DNA of 44,015 nucleotides from Thermoplasmata archaeon (GCA_021785735.1 JAJYEP010000002.1:1-44015), one strand, 5' to 3'. Positions 7,625-16,006 are shown, counted from the first letter of the stretch. The notes: a model not told the origin generated them from the letters alone. Program-made: numbers and translations.

Positions 7625-8785
7625 TTGAAACTTAAAATTCAGGTAACGAATCAGGACAGGTTCATCATGCTGCTTGTACGTGATCCTGAACCTCTCGATT
7701 CATCATATATTCCGGAAAAGATCAATCTCAGGTCCAGGGAAATCAAGTACATAAATCAGAATCTCGTTGCACCATTGCGGGAGGGAAAAGGTTCAACGCT
7801 TATGGCTTATGGTAATTCTGGCGTTGGCAAAACTGTGACCGCCAAATATATCATCAGGGAAAATAGTGATCTCATAACCGTTTATGAGAACGCGCTTTCC
7901 TCCTCAAGCCTGAGGCAGGTCATCTCGGATGCCCTAATGAAAATGGGCAGGATTAACACCGTGAGCAACATCGGATTCGACTACATTTTCAAGACGATGA
8001 AAACCCTCTCCCTGGAAAAGAAGAAAAACATACTGCTGATCATAGATGAGGCAAGAAACGTGGTCAGATCCGATCCGGAAGGTTTCCGCAGCCTTGTTAT
8101 GGCCAGCGAGTCCTACGGGTTTGGACTGTCCACCATGCTCATTTCAATCGAGAATCCCATGATCTACGTCCAGGGAGATCTCATAAGGCCGGGATACCCT
8201 GTTTTCATGCTCAAATTCAGCCCTTACACGAGGAGTGAGCTGTTCGGAATATTGAAGGAACGCTGCGACCAGAGCCTTGTTGAGTCTGCTTATGATGATG
8301 TTCTTATTGATTTCATAGCAGGCATAGCGGAGCAGTTTGGGAGCGCAAGAGTCGCCATAGAACTCCTTCAGAAGGCTGCCCACCTTGCCGAGTACAGGGG
8401 TGGGGATTACGTATCCAGCGACGATGTGCGAGCTGCAAGAGCGATGATCAACCCCTTCTTTACAGAGAGCAAGCTTTCGGAGCTTGATGCGGGTGAACTG
8501 ATTGCCCTGCTTTCCATATGCAAGTGCATCGGGAGCGGCATAAGAACCAATGTCAGCTGTGTTTCCAGGTCTGCTGCACAGCTTCGGGAAGAATACAGCA
8601 TGCCCAGGATCAGGAATTTCAATCTGTACAGGATTTTGAGAAAACTTGAGAATTCCGGACTGATAGAGAGTAAGATTATTGGGCTTGGAGATCGGAGAGG
8701 AGTGAACAAGGTGATCGAAATAAACGATCTTCCTGTATCCGTACTTTCAGAAAAGATCCAGAGTCTTATTGAAAGGCTTCTCTGA
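7625..8785 (+). CDS. Orc1/Cdc6-family AAA+ protein, divergent paralogue
   Basis: A 386-residue AAA+ protein with the Orc1/Cdc6 layout. The stretch LDSSYIPEKINLRSREIK resembles the N-terminal initiator-specific segment. Walker A GNSGVGKT (63-70) differs from the common GKTGTGKT. Walker B is IIDEARN (D141-E142). A sensor-2 region GSARVAIELLQKAAHLAE is followed by a C-terminal winged helix of about 100 residues ending in GLIESKIIG. Family members bind origins and load the MCM helicase, but extra copies often have other roles. The start is TTG 7625; ATG 7667 would trim 14 residues. Its 3' end overlaps the convergent polymerase gene by 39 bp. The position beside a polymerase and a nuclease-helicase suggests a specialised DNA role, which is an inference. 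Confidence 0.78.
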   Translation: MKLKIQVTNQDRFIMLLVRDPEPLDSSYIPEKINLRSREIKYINQNLVAPLREGKGSTLMAYGNSGVGKTVTAKYIIRENSDLITVYENALSSSSLRQVISDALMKMGRINTVSNIGFDYIFKTMKTLSLEKKKNILLIIDEARNVVRSDPEGFRSLVMASESYGFGLSTMLISIENPMIYVQGDLIRPGYPVFMLKFSPYTRSELFGILKERCDQSLVESAYDDVLIDFIAGIAEQFGSARVAIELLQKAAHLAEYRGGDYVSSDDVRAARAMINPFFTESKLSELDAGELIALLSICKCIGSGIRTNVSCVSRSAAQLREEYSMPRIRNFNLYRILRKLENSGLIESKIIGLGDRRGVNKVIEINDLPVSVLSEKIQSLIERLL

Positions 8786-10765
8786 TACACCTATTGATTT
8801 TCTTGCCCATGAGATTATGAAATCAAAGCTTTCGAAGGATCTTTCAAGAATTTTCCTGTAAAATTCCCTGTCTATTCCATGATTTGAATCATCTACGTCA
8901 AACAGATTTCTCCTGTTGTCTATAACGGAGATATAAAATTCCTGCCCTGGCATGATTTCAACCTCACTGCCGAATGATTCCATCGCCCTCTTTGTCATGT
9001 TCCTGACCCTGTACTGATCCTTCCATTTTGAAGGTGAAACCCTTATGCGGAAATCATCACTGTCAGACTGCCTGATCTTCTCAATATAGCTTCTCTCCAG
9101 GTTCTTTATTGTATCATATCTGGAAGAGATGTCCGATACATTTCTGCAGTTCTGTAAAGTTGCCAGTGCATCCATCTGGAACTTCCTGACTATCCCGGGT
9201 GAGTTTTTCTGCCTTATCTCGATGCCGCGAACCTTGAAAGATCCGTCTTTCCTCAATCCTATGTACCTGTTGACAGCACCTATTTCGCTTCGTGACGGAA
9301 GAAATGCTATCCATTCATATTGGCCGTCTGCCACTATGTCTATTCTGGTCCTTTCCTTTATTGCGGAAAGCAGGCGATCTATTGATCCCTTCCCGCTGAT
9401 CCAGAGAGAATCGACTATACCGTGTATGACTGAGAATCCCATTGATTCGGCGATCTTCATGGCATCTGAGAGACATTTTCTCCCCGTGGAGGTGATTGAT
9501 TCATGGACCTCGATCTTTCCAAATTTTGCATTCTTATATCCTGTATATCCAAATGAGGTGAGCAGCATCCATTTTAATGCAGTATCTCTCTGACCGTAAA
9601 CTGAATCGGATCCCTTCACCGATTTATAGTGAAGCCTTGTTCTGAGGAGTCCCTCGAGAGCCAGTGACAGAAAACCTCTTTCTTCCTTCACAGCATAGTA
9701 ATCTGCCTCTTCCCCTGTGATACTGTTCCTGGAAATGGTTTCAGGAGACAGGTTATAGTTGACTATTATGCTTGGATACATTGATGAAAAATCTATCTCG
9801 GTAACGTCTGTGTATATTCCTGGAGTGGGTTGCAACACCGTTCCGCCCATATCCATCCTTGAAAGATCTGAAATGTTTTTTTCTGCCTCATAGTCGCTTT
9901 TATACAGCGGCACAAGAACGTTATTCTTTATGGCATATGATATTTCAAGCGATGATACCGCGGTGCCCGGAGTAACATATGAGACCATGGAAGGTGGAAG
10001 AGATGACATCCTTGACACTTCCATTAAGCCCGAGATGCCGGCTTCGCTGTAAACGAACGAATTTTCCTCTATGCATATCTTTCCTTTCAGGCTGACTCTT
10101 CCATTATTGTGATGCACCTGCCCATACGAAGTATATGTTCCCCCGTTTGAGAAGTGGCTTGCCGGAACCTCAATGCCTGCGTCCTTCATGGCAGAGATCA
10201 ATCTCCTGAAAAAATCATGATTGTTATTGTAAATGACAAATACGGACCCGTTGATTTCATCGATCAAATCCTCGTAAGACTCACGCGATGGCTTCATTTC
10301 TCTGCCATTGATTTCCATGGTCGTTACTTCGTTGTTGCGCATCCTGCCGCTTATCCTCGTGAACGGAATATCTGGATCATGATCATCCAGTCTTTCCAGT
10401 GGAAAAAATGTGAGGTTGTTTTCTGAAGTGTATCTCAGTTGCGGGTTTATGTCGGCGTTGTATATGCTGAACTTTCTCCCGACTCCCATGCAATCGATCG
10501 CATACACCAGATCCTTTATTTTTGAAGGTTTTGTGTGAATCTTTACACCCTGGAATGTGCCATAGATATCTTTTCCCTCCTCTCTCTGATAATTTTTGTA
10601 GTCGGAGTTCTCCAACTGGTTTTCAAGAAAATCCATGTCGTATTCCGATCCGGATATGAATATCCAGGTGTCGTTTCTTTTTCTTTCCTTTGAAATCTTA
10701 TCTCCTGCATAATACCACAGTTCTATTATGTCCAGGCCTGTGGCATTTATAAGATAATCATTCAT
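8747..10765 (-). CDS. B-family DNA polymerase, PolB2-like, substituted catalytic and exonuclease motifs
   Basis: A 672-residue B-family polymerase, shorter than replicative PolB (about 770-900). Motif A is intact: D325 in IDFSSMYPSII. Motif B is present as LKWMLLTSFGYTGYKNAKFG. Motif C, normally YGDTDS, reads H-G-I450-V451-D452-S453, so the first of its two metal-binding aspartates is Ile while the second is kept. In the N-terminal half I find no Exo I DxE; the matching place is RISGRMRNNE, so proofreading is probably lost. Archaeal PolB2 proteins are known to carry such changes. It could be a low-activity, translesion or structural polymerase. It is the last gene of a three-gene operon, with an ATGA overlap to the 79-residue gene before it. 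Confidence 0.78.
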   Translation of the reverse strand: MNDYLINATGLDIIELWYYAGDKISKERKRNDTWIFISGSEYDMDFLENQLENSDYKNYQREEGKDIYGTFQGVKIHTKPSKIKDLVYAIDCMGVGRKFSIYNADINPQLRYTSENNLTFFPLERLDDHDPDIPFTRISGRMRNNEVTTMEINGREMKPSRESYEDLIDEINGSVFVIYNNNHDFFRRLISAMKDAGIEVPASHFSNGGTYTSYGQVHHNNGRVSLKGKICIEENSFVYSEAGISGLMEVSRMSSLPPSMVSYVTPGTAVSSLEISYAIKNNVLVPLYKSDYEAEKNISDLSRMDMGGTVLQPTPGIYTDVTEIDFSSMYPSIIVNYNLSPETISRNSITGEEADYYAVKEERGFLSLALEGLLRTRLHYKSVKGSDSVYGQRDTALKWMLLTSFGYTGYKNAKFGKIEVHESITSTGRKCLSDAMKIAESMGFSVIHGIVDSLWISGKGSIDRLLSAIKERTRIDIVADGQYEWIAFLPSRSEIGAVNRYIGLRKDGSFKVRGIEIRQKNSPGIVRKFQMDALATLQNCRNVSDISSRYDTIKNLERSYIEKIRQSDSDDFRIRVSPSKWKDQYRVRNMTKRAMESFGSEVEIMPGQEFYISVIDNRRNLFDVDDSNHGIDREFYRKILERSFESFDFIISWARKSIGVSEKPFNKTLDLF

Positions 10766-11001
10766 TTTAGATCATTCAGGATCTTGTCTACATCTTTCAT
10801 GATCTCTATAAGTATGGAGACTATGAAGCCTATTTCTGGATTCATTCCTGCAGTTGAGACTTCAGGAGAGTGCAATTTTCCCATTTTTATAAGTTCATGA
10901 AGATATGGTATATCCTCCGATCTCATCATGGATTCCATTTTGCCGTAAACAGCGGATATGGAATTGAAATACTGTCTTACTGTAGGAGTGCTTCTTCCCA
11001 T
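10762..11001 (-). CDS. Small helical protein translationally coupled to PolB
   Basis: A 79-residue protein of unknown family, predicted mostly helical with a hydrophobic C-terminal segment (IGFIVSILIEIMKDVDKIL) that may be amphipathic rather than membrane-spanning. Its stop overlaps the polymerase ATG (10762-10765), and its own ATG lies 25 nt inside the end of the upstream 154-residue gene. Such coupling argues for a stoichiometric partner or accessory subunit of the polymerase. I know no named homologue. Confidence 0.6.
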   Translation of the reverse strand: MGRSTPTVRQYFNSISAVYGKMESMMRSEDIPYLHELIKMGKLHSPEVSTAGMNPEIGFIVSILIEIMKDVDKILNDLK

Positions 11002-11441
11002 GTGTACAGACCATTCCTGTATTTGGTGGTGTCAATGGGATTGTAGAATTTCTTTCCAAAGTAATTCTCAAATATGCCATGCTGTCCAACAATAAGCGTT
11101 TCCATGATGCATCCGTAGAAATTGCTTTTGATCCTCATGATGTCATAGAGACTCTCCATCACGTGGACTGACCATGAATCAATGATGTCGGATCTTATGC
11201 AGATCATGTACGGGTAATTATCCGATTCCATCAGTATTCTTTCCAGCTGATAGGGCGTAAGAATTCTCTGTATCTTCAGTTTGCCGTCGGCATCATTCTG
11301 CTTTATGACCTCAGGATCTATTATTATTCCATCAGACAGTATGAGATGTATGGTGTCCTCTGACCGAAACTTGTCCAAGAACGCAACAACAGACGACTGC
11401 TCAAATTTATCTTCTCTCCATATCTTTAGTCTTCCTGACAT
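10977..11441 (-). CDS. Unknown 154-residue protein, first gene of the polB operon
   Basis: I do not recognise the family. The sequence alternates strands and helices (SVVAFLDKF…TIHLILSDGIIIDPEVI…YMICIRSDIIDSW), suggesting a compact alpha/beta fold. It has several Asp/Glu residues but no recognisable catalytic motif. It heads a tight operon with the 79-residue protein and PolB, so it is probably a partner of the polymerase. The gene is divergent from the nucleotidyltransferase at 11667. I see no convincing TATA box before ATG 11441. Confidence 0.6.
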   Translation of the reverse strand: MSGRLKIWREDKFEQSSVVAFLDKFRSEDTIHLILSDGIIIDPEVIKQNDADGKLKIQRILTPYQLERILMESDNYPYMICIRSDIIDSWSVHVMESLYDIMRIKSNFYGCIMETLIVGQHGIFENYFGKKFYNPIDTTKYRNGLYTWEEALLQ

Positions 11442-11530
11442 TAATTACATAACAAAGAGTGACAAAAAAGGTTTGTGCAACGTTTGTAAAATGAGCAAGT
11501 GGTTCTACATGCGCCATCCGCAATTAAAAA

Positions 11531-11547
11531 TGCATATAATATATGCA
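11531..11547. promoter_or_regulatory. 17-nt palindrome in the divergent intergenic region
   Basis: The sequence tgcatataatatatgca is a perfect palindrome (8-nt arms around one A) between the polB operon and the nucleotidyltransferase gene. It is a plausible operator for a dimeric regulator. It lies about 90 nt before the polB operon start and 120 nt before the other. The rest of 11442-11666 shows only the TATA-like ttaatta at 11639-11645, 25 nt before ATG 11667. Confidence 0.4.
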
Positions 11548-11666
11548 CGCGTATAATAAATTATCTGATCCCGCATGGGGTGGTTTGTGCCAATGCATGC
11601 TGAAACTGGGATAACATAAAATACGCCGTGGAAAAATCTTAATTAGACTGTGACTGATTTGCAGCC

Positions 11667-12758
11667 ATGACGATCAAGGGAATAGTAATGGCCGGAGGCA
11701 AGGGTACCAGACTCAGGCCGATCACATACTCAATACCGAAACCAATGGTTCCAATAGCCGGAAGACCATGCATTGACTATACCCTTAACTCATTTTTCAA
11801 TGCCGGAATAAAGGATGTCATAATAACAACAGGATACAAATTTCAGGCTCTAATAGAGGGTGTGCTTGAACATAAAAAGCCCGATCAGAACATATTATTT
11901 TCAGTTGAGATGGAACCCGCAGGGACAGCCGGCAGCATAAGGATTGCTGGAGATTTCGTGGATGATACCTTCGTAGTGGGAAGTGGCGATGTACTGGCTG
12001 ATTTTGACATCAGAGAACTAATAAAATTTCACAGGGACAGGAAATCAAAGCTGACCATAGCACTGACCAGCGTTGAAGATCCATCCCAACTTGGCGTTGT
12101 AGACCTTGAAAATGACCTGGTGAAAAGGTTCATAGAGAAACCCACAAAGGATGAGGCGTTTTCCAATCTTGTCAATGCCGGTATATACGTAATAGAACCG
12201 GAAATACTCAACTTCATACCGCTCAACAAACCGTATGACTTTGGCAGGCAGCTCTTTCCGGAACTCCTGAAAAGCGGTTTCAAGGTTTACGGATTCAAGG
12301 CCAGCGGGACATGGCTGGACACGGGAAGGCCCAACGACATGATCACTGCCAATCAGATCATGACAAAAAAGTACGGCAGAAAAATAAAGACAGAGAACGT
12401 GGACGGTACGGTGATAATGCCGCAGAATGCAACCGGTCTGAAAAACGGGATCATCAAGGGTTCAACGTACATAGGAAACGGGGTTAACTTGGGTAAAAAT
12501 TCAACGGTAACTTCTTCTGCCATCTATGACAACGTAACGATTGGATCAAATGTGGAGATAGTTGATTCCATGATCATGGACTCTGTTAAGATAATGGACG
12601 GGACCAAGATTTACAAGTCTGTGATAATGCGCCAGACCTCCATTGGAGAAAATTGTGAGATTAACCAGAGCGTGCTTTCGCCCAGATTAAACCTGCAGAG
12701 TAATTCCAGGGTATACAATGTGTCTCTCTCTTCAGAGGTAGTAGAAGACGAAAATTAA
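11667..12758 (+). CDS. Sugar-1-phosphate nucleotidyltransferase with left-handed beta-helix
   Basis: A 363-residue enzyme joining a sugar 1-phosphate to an NTP to make an NDP-sugar for glycans or glycolipids. The N-terminal domain has the signature GIVMAGGKGTRLRPIT and the KPMVP motif. Later motifs are GSGDVLADF (metal and nucleotide site), VEDPSQLGVV and EKP. Residues about 250-350 show hexapeptide-type repeats (IIKGSTYIGNGVNLG…VTIGSNVEIV…) of a left-handed beta-helix, as in archaeal dTDP-glucose, UDP-GlcNAc or GDP-mannose pyrophosphorylases. The exact sugar and nucleotide cannot be decided. The start ATG 11667 lies 25 nt from a TATA-like box, so it is leaderless. The 3' end overlaps the convergent DUF131 gene by 27 bp. 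Confidence 0.82.
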   Translation: MTIKGIVMAGGKGTRLRPITYSIPKPMVPIAGRPCIDYTLNSFFNAGIKDVIITTGYKFQALIEGVLEHKKPDQNILFSVEMEPAGTAGSIRIAGDFVDDTFVVGSGDVLADFDIRELIKFHRDRKSKLTIALTSVEDPSQLGVVDLENDLVKRFIEKPTKDEAFSNLVNAGIYVIEPEILNFIPLNKPYDFGRQLFPELLKSGFKVYGFKASGTWLDTGRPNDMITANQIMTKKYGRKIKTENVDGTVIMPQNATGLKNGIIKGSTYIGNGVNLGKNSTVTSSAIYDNVTIGSNVEIVDSMIMDSVKIMDGTKIYKSVIMRQTSIGENCEINQSVLSPRLNLQSNSRVYNVSLSSEVVEDEN

Positions 12759-13115
12759 AATAATTATAACCACGGCGACACCGATAAGTGCATAAACCAT
12801 CTTCCTGCTGCTTCCAAAGATGATTGGGACAGGGCCGATCATGATAATGCCACCAAAACTCTTTTTGCTCTCCCCCCGAAGATTGGGTTCACTGCGGTCT
12901 TCATTGCGCTCAATTGACCCTGAAAATGGGGCAAAAAAGAGGATCAGAAAACCAAAAATGATAATGATGATGGGTATCGCAGAAATTGGATTTGTTGAAA
13001 AGAAAAACGGGAATATAATGAATAAACCGACCGATGCCAGTCCCAGTAATGAAAAGACTACCAGTAAAACAATGCCGAATAATATAAGTGAGAACCCTAC
13101 GGCAAAATACTTCAT
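12732..13115 (-). CDS. DUF131/TIGR00304-family membrane protein
   Basis: A 127-residue membrane protein with three hydrophobic N-terminal and central segments and one at the C-terminus. It also carries a short cytoplasmic-type loop with the conserved GGIIMIGPVPIIFGS motif that marks the archaeal DUF131 family. Function is unknown. It starts 2 nt after the coiled-coil gene ends, so the two are probably co-transcribed. The C-terminal hydrophobic helix is encoded across the overlap with the nucleotidyltransferase gene. Confidence 0.75.
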   Translation of the reverse strand: MKYFAVGFSLILFGIVLLVVFSLLGLASVGLFIIFPFFFSTNPISAIPIIIIIFGFLILFFAPFSGSIERNEDRSEPNLRGESKKSFGGIIMIGPVPIIFGSSRKMVYALIGVAVVIIILIFVFYYL

Positions 13116-13117
13116 TT

Positions 13118-14014
13118 TTACAAGAAACCTGCTTTTTGCAGGATAAGCAGATCTTCTGTCGTTAACTGTTCTCCATTTTTGAATTTATCAAACAGTACTG
13201 TAGCCTTCTTCTGGAGTTCCCCTTCCTTCTCCTTTTTCTTGGAAGACCTGTCTTTTGTCCTTATGCCATAAATGACCTTTTCCAGGTCCCTGAGATCGTT
13301 CTTGGCCTGTATGAAAGCTTGGTGTTCCTTCTCCGACTCCTGATTGAACTTGATGAAAGTCTCATGGAATTCATCGGACTTCCTCCTTGTCTCATCAAGC
13401 TCCTGAAGCATCGAATTAATCTGCTCACTGATGCGGGATATCTGTGATGAAATTTCCTCAATCTTTTTCTTGGAATCCTCTGCAATTTTCTTTTTTTCAG
13501 CAATCTTCTGGTTTATTTCCTTTACCTTGTCGTTATTCTCCAGTTCCTGATCCAGAGACGCTTTCATCTTCTTGATTTCGTTGGTCAGTTTCCTTATCTC
13601 TGAAACAATCTTCATTTCGTCGGACTTCTCCAGAGCAGTTGTCTCCTGCCTCTTGATAAGTCTCTGAAGCTCCTTCTCCTTGGCTCTTATGTCTCGCTGG
13701 TCTACCCCTTCGACGCCGGCTGACTCGCGAATTTGTCTGTACTGTTTTCTCAGTTCAGAAAGATCGCCATACTCCTTTTCCTTTTCCGGCCTGAGCTTCT
13801 GGACTTCCTCTATAAGAGCACTTTTCTGGGCAATAAGCTCCTTGACCTGATCTCTCATTTCCTTTACTTTTGCATTAAGGACATCACGTTGCTGAGCGTT
13901 ATAAACAGCCTCATCGGCCGCTTGATCTCTCTTCTTTACGTGTTCCTCTACAATCTGCCTAATCAATTCACGCTTTTGTTCAAATTCAGGAAGAAGCTCA
14001 CTCATGATTACCAT
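13118..14014 (-). CDS. Archaeal coiled-coil protein (COG1340-like)
   Basis: A 298-residue, highly charged protein. Residues about 10-260 are nearly continuous coiled coil, rich in Glu, Lys, Gln and Arg with a heptad pattern. A short non-coiled end follows (EQLTTEDLLILQKAGFL). This resembles the uncharacterised archaeal coiled-coil family COG1340. It lacks ATPase motifs, so it is not an SMC or Rad50. A role as a structural or ribosome/translation-associated factor has been suggested for such families, but nothing here proves it. ATG 14005 is an alternative start three codons in. It is co-directional with the DUF131 gene 2 nt downstream. A TATA-like box (aataaatatc, 14049-14058) lies upstream. 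Confidence 0.72.
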   Translation of the reverse strand: MVIMSELLPEFEQKRELIRQIVEEHVKKRDQAADEAVYNAQQRDVLNAKVKEMRDQVKELIAQKSALIEEVQKLRPEKEKEYGDLSELRKQYRQIRESAGVEGVDQRDIRAKEKELQRLIKRQETTALEKSDEMKIVSEIRKLTNEIKKMKASLDQELENNDKVKEINQKIAEKKKIAEDSKKKIEEISSQISRISEQINSMLQELDETRRKSDEFHETFIKFNQESEKEHQAFIQAKNDLRDLEKVIYGIRTKDRSSKKKEKEGELQKKATVLFDKFKNGEQLTTEDLLILQKAGFL

Positions 14015-14304
14015 TCATCGCAAAAGTAAAAGAGTGATTGTTCTTCGCAATAAATATCTTTCGAATGTTTTTGAGTTTCTTATTTATCCGGCGCGTGCAT
14101 TGCCGCTTCCATAAAATCAAGTTGCCGCAATTAATTAATATGATATCCTCTGCTGGCTCTCCCCGAGCTACTCTCGCAAAACATATTCTAAAAAACATGA
14201 AAGATTGTGATATATCATTCCTGACCCGGAATAATTTCTAAAATATATCAGACCAAACAGGACTGCCAGAAAATAAATAAATTGCCGCAGAGCATAAAGA
14301 ATTC

Positions 14305-15315
14305 GTGACCAGGGCAGTTGTGGTGCCAAAGGAAGCGGCGGACAATGTGATAAAAGAACTGCTGGCACGCAGACTGATCAGAAAAGATCTCAAGATAAAA
14401 AAATCTGGAGACGATATTATAATACCTGTGAATGAAACTGTTGCAGACCGAAGATTCAAAACGGTCGATATTGAATTTGAATCCCGTAATGTGGGCGAGA
14501 ACCCCATAACTGCAATAAACGAAAAACTGCACCGTTCGCGAATAAAAATTACAGTGCCGGAAAAATGGATACGTTATGGTGAAGCAGTGGTATTCAGAAA
14601 GTTCAGAGGATGCTGGAACCGTTCCGTATTGCGCGAAATTTCCAGGAGTCTTAAAGCCAGAAAAATTTACATCATAACCGGTCACATTGGAGGCCAGATG
14701 AGAGAACCTGAAATCAAACTGGCCTATGGAAGGCATGGTTCAGTAATCCATGTTGAAAACGGGATCAAGTACGTCTTTGATCCGGAGAAAATAATGTTCT
14801 CCCCTGGAAACGTCAATGAGAGAACCGATATGCGGAACATTAAGATTGAAGGGGGAATTGTATTCGACATGTTTTCAGGGATAGGATATTTTTCACTGCC
14901 GCTTGCAAAATATTCCGGGTGCAGGGAAGTGGTATGTACCGACATAAATCCATTGTCAATAAAGTTCCTGAAGAAGTCGGCCAAACTCAATGGTCTTTCC
15001 CATAAGATCAGGAGCGTCAATAAGGACTGCAGGGATGTCACAGTAAAGGAAGGGGCCAGTCTCATAGTTATGGGAAACTTTGACTCTTTTCAGTATATTG
15101 ACCATGCGCTCTCAAATTTAATGGATGGGGGATATCTGCTGATCCATTTTCTTCTCTCGACCGAGTTCTTAAAGAATGTGAACTCATTCGTTCAACAAAA
15201 GTTTTCCATCTACAACACGAGGGTGGAGATAATACAGGTGCATATAGTAAAGTCTTATTCCCCAAATCACTGGCACATGTCTTCACTTCTCCGAGTTTAT
15301 AAAAATGCGCAGTGA
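14305..15315 (+). CDS. taw2: Taw2/Trm5-family tRNA modification enzyme, probably Taw2
   Basis: A 336-residue SAM-using enzyme of the Trm5/TYW2 group, which modifies G37 of tRNA. It has the family block FSPGNVNERT (residue 165 on) and SAM motif I DMFSGIGYFSLP (188-199), followed by D213. Trm5 methyltransferases carry a conserved NLP/NPP-type motif. Here that place reads IVMGNFDSF followed by GGYLLIHF, closer to the MGY…GGxxHxH pattern of TYW2/Taw2, which transfers an aminocarboxypropyl group in wyosine synthesis. Hence Taw2 is favoured over Trm5. The GTG start at 14305 lies about 30 nt after an A/T-rich TATA-like run (14269-14279). The gap 14015-14304 before it holds only promoters as far as I can see. 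Confidence 0.68.
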   Translation: MTRAVVVPKEAADNVIKELLARRLIRKDLKIKKSGDDIIIPVNETVADRRFKTVDIEFESRNVGENPITAINEKLHRSRIKITVPEKWIRYGEAVVFRKFRGCWNRSVLREISRSLKARKIYIITGHIGGQMREPEIKLAYGRHGSVIHVENGIKYVFDPEKIMFSPGNVNERTDMRNIKIEGGIVFDMFSGIGYFSLPLAKYSGCREVVCTDINPLSIKFLKKSAKLNGLSHKIRSVNKDCRDVTVKEGASLIVMGNFDSFQYIDHALSNLMDGGYLLIHFLLSTEFLKNVNSFVQQKFSIYNTRVEIIQVHIVKSYSPNHWHMSSLLRVYKNAQ

Positions 15316-15533
15316 ATCCATATGTACCACAGGAATGGGCAATTTTATGGCTAATTGATGGCCATGAATCTAAGAACTGTGAATCTCGTTATACGGAGTC
15401 ATGCCATGATAATATACTGGTTTTGGAAATTCTGTATACAAGCCCGTCCCCTGCGTACAATTGAGACCAAACTACTTTCCCGGACCCGTCATTTATCACT
15501 TTTTTTAAACAATATCCGAACAAATAATCCAAT

Positions 15534-15570
15534 AATTTAAATATCTTCCTTGATATTAAGAAAAAGGTGG
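15534..15570 (+). promoter_or_regulatory. TATA-like box and Shine-Dalgarno for the ferredoxin gene
   Basis: A TATA-like atttaaatatc (15534-15544) is followed by AGGTGG at 15565-15570, 4 nt before the TTG start. The leader is short. The ribosome site is needed to justify the TTG, since no ATG or GTG lies nearby in frame. Confidence 0.5.
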
Positions 15571-15574
15571 TACC

Positions 15575-16006
15575 TTGGTAAAAGTAGAAACGTTGGACTA
15601 TAAACCAAAACCGATAGATGAGAACTTCTTGGAGGATACGGCACACTACCCGATTACTGGAAAGCATCACGATCACGATGTCCGGGCTGAAGGAATTCAG
15701 AGAATGGACGCCACGGGTAAACCCTATCCAACCAAATTGGGTATACATGGAACAAAGGTTGCAGTTGACTGGGAGTCCTGTGTGGCCGACGGAGCCTGCA
15801 TGGATGTCTGCCCAGTGAGCCTTTATGAGTGGCAGCTTAACCCCGGACAGATGGGCACGGGCAACGACAAGCATATTGAGAAAGACAAGGATCTTTTTGC
15901 AAAATACAGAACAGATAAATGTGATCCTGTCAGGGAGAGCGAGTGCATTTTCTGTATGGCTTGTGAAAGCGTTTGCCCGACAAGAGCAATAAAGATCAGC
16001 CCATAA
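15575..16006 (+). CDS. zfx: Zinc-containing seven-iron ferredoxin
   Basis: A 143-residue electron carrier for 2-oxoacid:ferredoxin oxidoreductases and similar enzymes. The N-terminal extension has the His-rich KHHDHD (31-35) that supplies zinc ligands in Sulfolobus and Thermoplasma ferredoxins. The first cluster motif is C69-x2-D72-x2-C75-x3-C79-P. Asp replaces the second cysteine, which fits a [3Fe-4S] site. The second motif is C124-x2-C127-x2-C130-x3-C134-P, a regular [4Fe-4S] site. Length and layout match the archaeal zinc ferredoxins. The start is TTG with a Shine-Dalgarno 4 nt upstream. Confidence 0.92.
   Translation: MVKVETLDYKPKPIDENFLEDTAHYPITGKHHDHDVRAEGIQRMDATGKPYPTKLGIHGTKVAVDWESCVADGACMDVCPVSLYEWQLNPGQMGTGNDKHIEKDKDLFAKYRTDKCDPVRESECIFCMACESVCPTRAIKISP

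Noticed and set aside
5789-11441. Recently inserted plasmid or virus.
   Set aside because: Polymerase, initiator and nuclease genes suggest this, but there is no integrase, no flanking direct repeat or tRNA, no capsid or partition gene, and codon use looks like that of the neighbours.
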